From Paenibacillus sp. CF384 (GTDB lineage: Bacteria > Bacillota > Bacilli > Paenibacillales > Paenibacillaceae): a stretch of 64,000 nucleotides of DNA. Below the pieces are notes generated by a model that was not told the DNA's origin, searched no databases, and worked only from the letters and a program-made list of their open reading frames with translations. Position 1 is the first letter of the stretch. Every line of letters starts with the position of its first letter. The position numbers and the translations under genes were made by a program. Positions 47,733-55,054 of this stretch are shown here, piece after piece. The DNA lies in contig NZ_FNNV01000020.1 of NCBI RefSeq assembly GCF_900106745.1, positions 1 to 64,000 of the forward strand, read 5' to 3'.

Positions 47733-48566
47733 TTAAGCAATATCTCTGCGGCGGAACCCGAAGCATCCGGCAACGAGCAGCACAAGCAGATAGAAGACCG
47801 TATACAGAATAAATGCCATACTAGGAACATTGATGGCGGATAACGGACCCATCGTGTTCACCATATCGGTCGTGACCGGCAAATCGAGTCCATTGAGGAG
47901 CTCATACGTCACCCGCTTCAGCATCATATTGGATGGCAGCAACATGGAGAAGACCAACGCGAATTGTGAGATCTTCTCGCTGGCGAACGGGAGATTTTCC
48001 AAGAAACCGCTGAATAGACTTATGCCATACAGCATGGCACAAGCGACGCCGTTGCCGAGCATGGGCAAGTAGATCGAGCCAAACATCGTAAGGGCAAGCA
48101 GCAGCAGCGGCGCCCAGATGAATAGCAGCAGCGACTTCAGGATGACGAGCGGATACAGCGGGAAGTCCAGCCAGAAGTGAATCGGCAGCAGAATCGCGAA
48201 GAACAACACGACGCTATACCCGATGAGCCAGCATGCGATACCTGCATATTTCCCCAGATACACTTTCCATCGCGGGATTGGGCGGGCTAATACGGCCAGC
48301 ATCAGTCCATTCTCCACTTCACCGGAGATCGCTCCCATCGTCGTGAACAAAACCAGAAAAGCAATAATCATTTGCGCGAAGAGCAGTCCAAGTGAAAGCA
48401 GCATCACGCCGTTCATTAACGCAGCCACCTGAAGCTGACTAGGATCAACAGGGGTTCGGGATAATCCATAACAGAACAATCCGATAAACAGCACGGTCAG
48501 TACAACGCTGACCCATATGATTTTCTTGCGGAACAATTCTTTGCCGGCAAACGCAATCCACATCAT
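47733..48566 (-). CDS. ABC-2 exporter permease, first pair
   Basis: 277 residues, six membrane segments (VSVVLTVLFIGLFCYGL, LLFAQMIIAFLVLFTTMGAI, GLMLAVLARPIPRWKVYLGKYAGIACWLIGYSV and others). The TMGAISGEVENGLMLAVLARPIPR loop matches ABC-2 permeases. Its start overlaps the preceding ATPase stop. Confidence 0.85.
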   Translation of the reverse strand: MMWIAFAGKELFRKKIIWVSVVLTVLFIGLFCYGLSRTPVDPSQLQVAALMNGVMLLSLGLLFAQMIIAFLVLFTTMGAISGEVENGLMLAVLARPIPRWKVYLGKYAGIACWLIGYSVVLFFAILLPIHFWLDFPLYPLVILKSLLLFIWAPLLLLALTMFGSIYLPMLGNGVACAMLYGISLFSGFLENLPFASEKISQFALVFSMLLPSNMMLKRVTYELLNGLDLPVTTDMVNTMGPLSAINVPSMAFILYTVFYLLVLLVAGCFGFRRRDIA

Positions 48567-49543
48567 GAACGTACACCGCCTTTACCTGCACCGCTGTTGC
48601 CCTGTTCACCGGACATGGCCAGAAACCATTCCTCGAGCCTGCCTTGAACCGGTCGTACCTCGTAGACCGTAACTCCTTCTTCGATCAGCAGCCGGTTCAA
48701 ATAACCGATCTGCTCCCGCCCCTTGGCGGACACATGAAGCATAGCACCGCCATCTCCATCCTGCTTTGCAATCGTAAAGGACATTCCCGGCAGCAGCTGA
48801 CTCGCAAGCGATTCCTGCAGCTCCGGCAGCCAGCCCGAAGTCGTAACCTCCCAGCTCGTGCCGCTCCGCAGCAGCTCTCGCATCGGCCCCACTGCACGAA
48901 GTTTGCCTAGGTGGAGGAATGCGACATCATCGCAAACCGCTTCCACATCCTCGAGCAAATGGGTGTTCAGGAAAACCGTCTTTCCCTCCGAACGAAGCCT
49001 TTCTAGCAGCATGCGAACTTCATAACGGCCGATCGGATCCAGTGCCGAAGACGGTTCATCCAAAATAATAAACTCCGGGTCCATCAGCAGCGCGCAGGCG
49101 ATTCCGAGTCGCTGCTGCATGCCTTTCGAATAATGACGGACACGGTTCCAGCCTCGTTCGTTCAACCCGCTAATGCGGAAGACTTCCTCAATACGCGCCG
49201 TGAAGTCGGCTGATTTCGTCTGAGATCGCGTCATTCCGCATAATCCTGCATGATAACGGAGCACTTCCGCGCCTGTCAGCCATTCCTGGAAGCGAAACAG
49301 CTCCGGCAAATAGCCGAGCTTGATTCGTGATTCAGGGTGTCCAATCGGTTTGCCGAAGAGTGTACCGCTGCCGGAATCCGGACGCAGCAAACCGACGACC
49401 ATCTTCACAAAGGTACTCTTGCCTGCGCCGTTCGGTCCGAGCAGACCGAAGATTTTCCCCTTCTCTATTTCCAGGGAAATATCGGTGCAGCCCGTTCCGG
49501 ACGCATAGGTCTTAGACAGCCCATTCGTTTGCAGAATCATCAT
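48563..49543 (-). CDS. ABC exporter ATPase, first pair
   Basis: 326 residues. Walker A GPNGAGKSTF, signature YSKGMQQRL, Walker B FIILDEPSSALD, switch histidine in NTHLLED, and a C-terminal domain of about 100 residues. Overlaps both neighbours by four bases, so the operon is translationally coupled. Confidence 0.9.
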   Translation of the reverse strand: MMILQTNGLSKTYASGTGCTDISLEIEKGKIFGLLGPNGAGKSTFVKMVVGLLRPDSGSGTLFGKPIGHPESRIKLGYLPELFRFQEWLTGAEVLRYHAGLCGMTRSQTKSADFTARIEEVFRISGLNERGWNRVRHYSKGMQQRLGIACALLMDPEFIILDEPSSALDPIGRYEVRMLLERLRSEGKTVFLNTHLLEDVEAVCDDVAFLHLGKLRAVGPMRELLRSGTSWEVTTSGWLPELQESLASQLLPGMSFTIAKQDGDGGAMLHVSAKGREQIGYLNRLLIEEGVTVYEVRPVQGRLEEWFLAMSGEQGNSGAGKGGVRS

Positions 49544-50661
49544 TTCATAATTCCTCTGGCTTCATTAATAAGGGCCTCTTCCGTTGGATAAGCCTTAGTG
49601 GAGCCGCTAAGCTGGTACACCCACTCATTCTGCAGCCAAATCAGCGATCTTCCATCGCCCGTCATGGCCAGAATGGCGTCATTGCCGTCCACCTTCAATG
49701 TGCGGACATTGTCCGTCGATGTCGATGGAACCGGAAGCGTATGGCGCCAATCGCCAATACCCGCAAGCTTCGCTCTCATTTCATCGGGGATGATCGGCAA
49801 ATCAAGGACAGCCTGCCGAATTTGCTCCACATCGACGTCATCGGATACTTCAATGGACGGAGCCGGCATCTGTAACAGCTGCTTAGCCGTACTCCCATCC
49901 TCGGCTGCCTGATTCATCCTAAACGTGTTCGGCATGCGGATGACGATCGGCGAGTCCTCGACGGAAGACGGGAATGTCGTTTCGCCTCCGAGCAGCGCGA
50001 TCATTTTGTTAATTTCCTTCGGATGCAGGTTAAAGGTAATCTGCTGCTCCGGCATGTAGGTGATGATGCTCTTCCCATCGCCCGGAAGCTGCTTAAGCTT
50101 CTGTGCTCCGGCTAGAGTCGCGGCCTCGGCAGCATCGACATCGCGGGCCGTACCTCCGCCTTCTTGCTTGATATCGCCGTACCGATTGAGATCCAGCTGT
50201 TGGATCCCGGCCGTTCCCGCTTGCAGTGCATCGCGGAAACCGTTGATATCGGATTGGCTGATTTCAATGGTCTCAAAGTGCTGCACGCGGAACGTCCCCA
50301 GCATGGACGCCATTACGTCTTGCCCCCAAGACGTAAACAACAGCATGCCTGCAAGTACAGCTGCCGTCGCGCCGGACAGCCACCGTTTCTTCAGCCTGCG
50401 AGGTTTCTTCAATCGTGTTCCTTCATTAATAGGTGCAATTTGAATTGGCGCTGGCGGCTCTTCTCTCGCAGTCCATTCATCAGTCAAAGGCTGCTCGTTC
50501 GAATGCTGCTTGGCTCGGTCGGGCTCAGCATCCTCCATCCAGGCAACTGGTACCTCTTCGTCCTTCACCGCCTCAAACAATCGGTCAAGCGCATGCTCCA
50601 CATCTGCATCGCTGATGCTGGGTTCATGTGTATCTGCATGATCTAGTCGTTTATGTTTCAT
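49540..50661 (-). CDS. Membrane-anchored anti-sigma factor candidate
   Basis: 373 residues. An acidic cytoplasmic N-terminus of about 95 residues without an obvious zinc-finger motif, one membrane segment (WLSGATAAVLAGMLLFTSW, about 95-115) and a large extracytoplasmic domain resembling DUF4367-type sensor parts (YMPEQQITFNLHPKEINKMIALLGG, WLQNEWVYQLSG). Its ATG overlaps the sigma gene stop. Position and topology suggest a sigma regulator; direct sequence evidence for sigma binding is lacking. Confidence 0.65.
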   Translation of the reverse strand: MKHKRLDHADTHEPSISDADVEHALDRLFEAVKDEEVPVAWMEDAEPDRAKQHSNEQPLTDEWTAREEPPAPIQIAPINEGTRLKKPRRLKKRWLSGATAAVLAGMLLFTSWGQDVMASMLGTFRVQHFETIEISQSDINGFRDALQAGTAGIQQLDLNRYGDIKQEGGGTARDVDAAEAATLAGAQKLKQLPGDGKSIITYMPEQQITFNLHPKEINKMIALLGGETTFPSSVEDSPIVIRMPNTFRMNQAAEDGSTAKQLLQMPAPSIEVSDDVDVEQIRQAVLDLPIIPDEMRAKLAGIGDWRHTLPVPSTSTDNVRTLKVDGNDAILAMTGDGRSLIWLQNEWVYQLSGSTKAYPTEEALINEARGIMK

Positions 50662-51182
50662 TGCTCCATAACCTCCTCGGCATTCATATTCTTCTTAAAC
50701 CGACTCGCCGCCCGCATGAGCAGGGTCCCGACAATCTTGGGGTTCACCTGCAATGCCTCCGCAATCTCAGCATGCGTATAGCCTTTTTCTTTGAGCAGCA
50801 GTGCCTGACGGTCCCGCTCGGATAATTTATTCAGTACATTCCGGACGACATCTCGTTCCCAATTCTGAATGACAGCTGCATCATTAGAAGGATGGACCTG
50901 TTCTTCCGTTAATGCTTCGTTCATCTGTTTCTCCGTCAGATTCTGTTGTCTGCCGGACTTGCGGTAATGATCATATACGATACGGGTCAATACCCGGTGC
51001 AGCCATGCTCCTGTGCGATCTAGCTCTTCCGGTGGATTTCGGTAAAGCCGCAGGAATACCTCTTGGGTCAAATCCTCCGCTGCTGCGCGATCTCCGATGA
51101 GAGCAATAATTTTGCGCAGCACGGCGGGATAATGTTCCCGGAACAACGCTTGAAACCGTTCCGGCCTATTCTGGTTTACCAT
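50658..51182 (-). CDS. ECF-family RNA polymerase sigma factor
   Basis: About 175 residues. Sigma-2 region RAAAEDLTQEVFLRLYRNPPEEL and sigma-4 region LSERDRQALLLKEKGYTHAEIAEALQV. ATG at 51182 follows GGAGGCGAATAC; an upstream in-frame start is rejected. First gene of a six-gene operon ending at 46064, presumably transcribing itself and the two ABC exporters when the membrane partner senses envelope stress. Confidence 0.88.
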   Translation of the reverse strand: MVNQNRPERFQALFREHYPAVLRKIIALIGDRAAAEDLTQEVFLRLYRNPPEELDRTGAWLHRVLTRIVYDHYRKSGRQQNLTEKQMNEALTEEQVHPSNDAAVIQNWERDVVRNVLNKLSERDRQALLLKEKGYTHAEIAEALQVNPKIVGTLLMRAASRFKKNMNAEEVMEQ

Positions 51183-51293
51183 GTATTCGCCTCCTTCATC
51201 TGTTAAGACGACGCATTTAGCCCAAATATAGCACACCGGTAAAAAAAAGCTAACGACGATCTCCGCGCGCGTTGTCACCACACACCAACAACG

Positions 51294-51335
51294 CAAAAAA
51301 AATCAGCCGAGCAGAGCGAACTCTGCCGGCTGATT
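51294..51335 (-). terminator. Terminator of the sugar-uptake operon
   Basis: AATCAGCCG and CGGCTGATT with inner GCAGAG/CTCTGC arms; the minus strand continues as TTTTTTTT. Lies 12 bp after the binding-protein stop. Confidence 0.92.
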
Positions 51336-51346
51336 CTCATCATGCA

Positions 51347-52963
51347 TTAACCTTCAACTAATGTTTTGTACGCATCCAATTGTTTTTGGATTTCGTCTTT
51401 TACTTTGTCATAGCCGGCAGCTTTCAGCTTGTCGCGAAGTGCGTTAACTGCAGCAGCCGGGTCGCCTGCTTTACCGAACAGAATCGCTGGCAGTTGCTCG
51501 CCGATTACTTGGGAGATGGCAGTCATCTCAGGATCTACGCTTGCTTTGTCGAATACGAATTTGCCGTAAGGGAATGGCTTCTTGATTTGGTCGTATTTCG
51601 CATAAACATCGCCAATGCCGCTCCAGTCCGTGTCGGAAGGAATCTCGAATTTGTCGACGCGGCCGCCCCAGAAGTCTGTGTAGAAGCCGTCTTTTGCTTC
51701 ATCGTAAGCAGCTGGACGGAAACGCTTGCCGTCTTTGATTTCATATTGTACGCCTTCAAGTCCGTAGTTGATCAGTTGGTACACTTCTTTGTCTTGACGG
51801 ATCAGCTCATAAGCCATCAGAGCGCGTTCCGGATGTTTGCTGTGTGCGCCTACCGAAGTACCGCCGTGCGTAATCGGCATGGAGATCAGGTTACCGCGAG
51901 TATCGGAGTAGGAGAACATTTGCAGCTCGGAGCCCGGTTGTTGTTTATCCATTTCAACGCGAAGCCCTTTGTACGTTTGCGTATGGTGGGAATCTGCGCC
52001 GGAGAGACCTGCTTTAAGCGCAGCACGCGTATCTCCTTTATAGTTCAGTACATCTTCACGCCAGAAGCCTTTGTCAGCCCATTCCTTCATCAAGCCAGCA
52101 AATTTAATGAAATCGTCGTTGAAGATCGGGCTGTCAACGGTGTAGCGATCGTCGTAGGATTTGGCATAGTATACGTTCGCATAACCAGTGGAAATCGGCA
52201 GCTCAATGTTGTCGGTGTAAGTAGTAGCAAAGCCGTTATAGAACGTGCTTGTGCCGCCGTTTACATCATAAGGAACTACGCCTTCTTTCTTGTCTTTCAC
52301 GCCTTGGAAGTACTTGCCAAGTCCTTCGAAATCTTTAATCGGCTCAGTAATGCCGAATTCTTTCGCCCAGTCGCCGCGGTAGTAAACGCCGTGGTTAACC
52401 CATTGCGTGTAATGATTCTCCGGAATCAGAACGATATCATCCTTGAATTTACTTTGCTCCCAATCCTCTTGCGGAATTTCAGCAAAAGTTTGTGGTGCAT
52501 ATTGCTCCAGCAAATCGTTCAGCGGCAGGAAAGCACCACGCTGTGCATTGCCCCATGTATCGAGCCAGTCCGTACCGATTGTGATCAAGTCAATCGGTTC
52601 GCCGGAAGCAAGCAGCAAGTTGTACTTCGTTTGCCAGTCTGCCCACTCTACCCATTTGAACTCGAGCTTCGCGTTGATTTTTTCCTTCATAATTGCGTTT
52701 ACTTTCTCCATAACCGCTTCGAGCTGGCCGTTCTTTGGTTTATCGCCTAGCACGACATACGAAATGGTTTCAAATTCACTTGTGTCGATTTTGCCTACAT
52801 CTGCACTGTCATTGCCCGTATTGCTGGAGGAATCACCTGATGTGTTGCTGGAAGTGTCGTTTGTGTTACCAGTGTTCTTGTTGTTGTTGCTTCCGCAAGC
52901 CGCGATACTGAAAACTAGGATGAGCATAAGTACGATAGTGGATACCCGCTTCAAGTTTCCCAT
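51347..52963 (-). CDS. Sugar ABC transporter substrate-binding lipoprotein
   Basis: 538 residues. Lipoprotein signal (lipobox SIAAC), a Ser/Asn/Gly-rich linker to about 60, then a large bilobal binding domain of the LipO/YtcQ type (family 1). It captures an oligosaccharide outside the membrane and delivers it to the two permeases. ATG follows GGGAGGCTACAAAGA. A cre-like site lies about 50 bp upstream, so it may also have its own promoter. No ATPase is encoded here; a shared MsmX-type ATPase would be needed. Confidence 0.88.
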   Translation of the reverse strand: MGNLKRVSTIVLMLILVFSIAACGSNNNKNTGNTNDTSSNTSGDSSSNTGNDSADVGKIDTSEFETISYVVLGDKPKNGQLEAVMEKVNAIMKEKINAKLEFKWVEWADWQTKYNLLLASGEPIDLITIGTDWLDTWGNAQRGAFLPLNDLLEQYAPQTFAEIPQEDWEQSKFKDDIVLIPENHYTQWVNHGVYYRGDWAKEFGITEPIKDFEGLGKYFQGVKDKKEGVVPYDVNGGTSTFYNGFATTYTDNIELPISTGYANVYYAKSYDDRYTVDSPIFNDDFIKFAGLMKEWADKGFWREDVLNYKGDTRAALKAGLSGADSHHTQTYKGLRVEMDKQQPGSELQMFSYSDTRGNLISMPITHGGTSVGAHSKHPERALMAYELIRQDKEVYQLINYGLEGVQYEIKDGKRFRPAAYDEAKDGFYTDFWGGRVDKFEIPSDTDWSGIGDVYAKYDQIKKPFPYGKFVFDKASVDPEMTAISQVIGEQLPAILFGKAGDPAAAVNALRDKLKAAGYDKVKDEIQKQLDAYKTLVEG

Positions 52964-53015
52964 TCTTTGTAGCCTCCCTATTTTAGATAAATCGCTTTGT
53001 TCCGCCCTTAAGTTA

Positions 53016-53029
53016 TGGAAGCGCTTACG
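53016..53029 (-). promoter_or_regulatory. Degenerate cre-like site upstream of binding-protein gene
   Basis: TGGAAGCGCTTACG matches the cre consensus except for the third and last positions. Weak support. Confidence 0.35.
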
Positions 53030-53072
53030 AGCGGCTATGGCAAGAGGGCCGGCAAGCTCCCTCCTATACCTG

Positions 53073-53978
53073 TTACCCTTTTACTGCACCAACCGTAATC
53101 CCTTGAATGAAATAACGTTGTACGAACGGGTAGAACATGATGACCGGCCCTGTCGCAACAACTGCGGTTGCCATCTTCATCGATTCCAGCGGCATATCCC
53201 GGAGGGGAACGTTCGACGAAGCTGACGAATTTCGAATGAAATCTGCGCTCGTGATGACGTTATAGAGGAACAGCTGCAGCGGACGATACTTCATATCCGG
53301 CGACAGAAACAGCATCGCGTTATACCACTCGTTCCAATAACCCAGTGCAATAAACAAGCCGATCGTAGCGAGCGCAGGTGTTGTCATCGGCAGAATGAGT
53401 CGCATGAAGATGGTGAAGTCGCCTGCACCGTCGATCTTAGCGGATTCGGTAATGGCATGCGGGATCGATTTCGTGAAGCTCTTCATCATAATGATGAGGA
53501 ACGGGCTCATTAATCCCGGCAGCAAGACCGCAAGGTAATTGTCGCCCAAACTTAAGTATTGTTTGATAAGCAGATAGAAGGGAACCAGTCCGCCGGAGAA
53601 CAGCGTTGTAAAGTAAATGAAGAAGGATATGGAATTCCGCTGCTCGAAGTCCGGCCGCTGCAGCGCGTATCCGGTCATGGCAACCAAGAATAATCCTGCA
53701 ATAGTGCCTACTATCGTAAGTCCGATCGTCACCGCGTATGAACCGATGATTAAATCCGGATTCTCGAAGACGATTTTGTAAGCAAAGGTACTGAACTCCC
53801 GCGGCCAAATATTGAAGCCATGTTTCGCGATGGACGCTTCTTTGGTAAACGAAGTGCCCAGTACGACTAGAAACGGGACCAAGCAGCAGAGTGCGAACAA
53901 GCCGATGAATACATAACCGAAGCCTCGAACCATTAAGGACGTCCCATCCGTCCGAATGCGTTTGTGGACCACTTCCAT
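53073..53978 (-). CDS. Sugar ABC transporter permease, YtcP-like
   Basis: About 302 residues, six membrane segments. The ABC-permease EAA loop is at ITESAKIDGAGDFTIFMRLILPMTTPALATI; the C-terminus MFYPFVQRYFIQGITVGAVKG is typical of YtcP/CUT1 permeases. ATG at 53978 follows GGAGGGACTCGC. Confidence 0.9.
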   Translation of the reverse strand: MEVVHKRIRTDGTSLMVRGFGYVFIGLFALCCLVPFLVVLGTSFTKEASIAKHGFNIWPREFSTFAYKIVFENPDLIIGSYAVTIGLTIVGTIAGLFLVAMTGYALQRPDFEQRNSISFFIYFTTLFSGGLVPFYLLIKQYLSLGDNYLAVLLPGLMSPFLIIMMKSFTKSIPHAITESAKIDGAGDFTIFMRLILPMTTPALATIGLFIALGYWNEWYNAMLFLSPDMKYRPLQLFLYNVITSADFIRNSSASSNVPLRDMPLESMKMATAVVATGPVIMFYPFVQRYFIQGITVGAVKG

Positions 53979-54050
53979 GCGAGTCCCTCCTAAGAGATAT
54001 ACGATTCGTACGCTTCCTCGTGAGTGAAAACTCACTTACGGGAGCATACA

Positions 54051-55019
54051 CTAGAATAACGAGTTATCCGGTGATGTTTTCTTCACAAGCCAGTTTGCTG
54101 TGAGGACGACGACGAAACCGAATACTGACTGATACAAGCTTACTGCGCTGCCCATCGAGAAATTGAAGTTGTTCATCAGGGAGCGGAATACATACGTTTC
54201 GATAATATCGGTCGTGGCGTAGAGCGACGTATTGTTAGCGCCGACGAGGTTGTAGAACAAACCGAAGTTCCCTCGAAGCACGCCGCCAAGCGAGAACAGA
54301 AGCAGAATAATAAACGTCGGCTTCAGCCATGGCAGAACGATGTAGCGTATCCGCTGCAAGGCGTTGGCACCGTCGATCTCGGACGCTTCGACGACTTCGG
54401 AATCCAGCCCCATGATGGCGGCAAAATAAACGATGGACCCGTAACCTGTCGACTGCCAGAGGTAAGTGATGATAATGATGAATGGCCACACATGCGGATT
54501 GGAGTACGTTTTGACCGGATCCGCACCGATGGTTTTCAAGATCCCGTTCAGCATCCCGTAATCGTAACTTAGGATGTTGTAGGCAATAAGCCCGATAATA
54601 ACGAATGAGATAAAGAACGGCAGGAACATGATCGTCTGCGATACCTTCTTGAACCATTTCTTGCGCAGCTCATTCAATAGAATGGCGATGAAGATTTGCA
54701 GGAAATTTCCGAGTATGATGAAGGCCAGATTATACAGAATCGTATTGGCAGTCAATCGCCAGAGGTCGCCTGTCATCACTAGGAATCGGAAGTTATCCAT
54801 CCCGATAAATGCGCTTTTGAAAATTCCATCCGTATAGTTGTATCGAATGAAGGCAAGGTACAAGCCCGGCATTGGCAAATAAGCAAATATGGCGAAGAAC
54901 AGAATAGCCGGTACACACATGAGAAGCAGCGTACGATTGTTCCACAGCCTCTTCCTTCGCGTTTGCATCGACTTTGAAGTCGACTTCGCCGATCCGGCCT
55001 GCTGCGCGATTGTTTCCAT
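54051..55019 (-). CDS. Sugar ABC transporter permease, LplB-like
   Basis: 322 residues, six membrane segments. EAA loop at VVEASEIDGANALQRIRYIVLPWLKPTFIIL; C-terminus NWLVKKTSPDNSLF is typical of LplB-type permeases. ATG follows GGAGGGGGG. Pairs with the YtcP-like permease. Confidence 0.9.
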   Translation of the reverse strand: METIAQQAGSAKSTSKSMQTRRKRLWNNRTLLLMCVPAILFFAIFAYLPMPGLYLAFIRYNYTDGIFKSAFIGMDNFRFLVMTGDLWRLTANTILYNLAFIILGNFLQIFIAILLNELRKKWFKKVSQTIMFLPFFISFVIIGLIAYNILSYDYGMLNGILKTIGADPVKTYSNPHVWPFIIIITYLWQSTGYGSIVYFAAIMGLDSEVVEASEIDGANALQRIRYIVLPWLKPTFIILLLFSLGGVLRGNFGLFYNLVGANNTSLYATTDIIETYVFRSLMNNFNFSMGSAVSLYQSVFGFVVVLTANWLVKKTSPDNSLF

Positions 55020-55054
55020 CCTAACTCCCCCCTCCAGATCAAGTTGTCATTAAA

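Noticed and set aside
51200-51290. Possible ECF-type autoregulatory promoter (GACAAC then CGTC) upstream of the sigma gene
   Set aside because: The spacing of 12 bp is too short for a normal ECF promoter, and no better pair was found.
51380-52750. 456-codon open frame on the plus strand opposite the substrate-binding protein gene
   Set aside because: It is antisense to a lipoprotein gene with clear signal and ribosome site, has no ribosome site of its own and no protein-like domain pattern.
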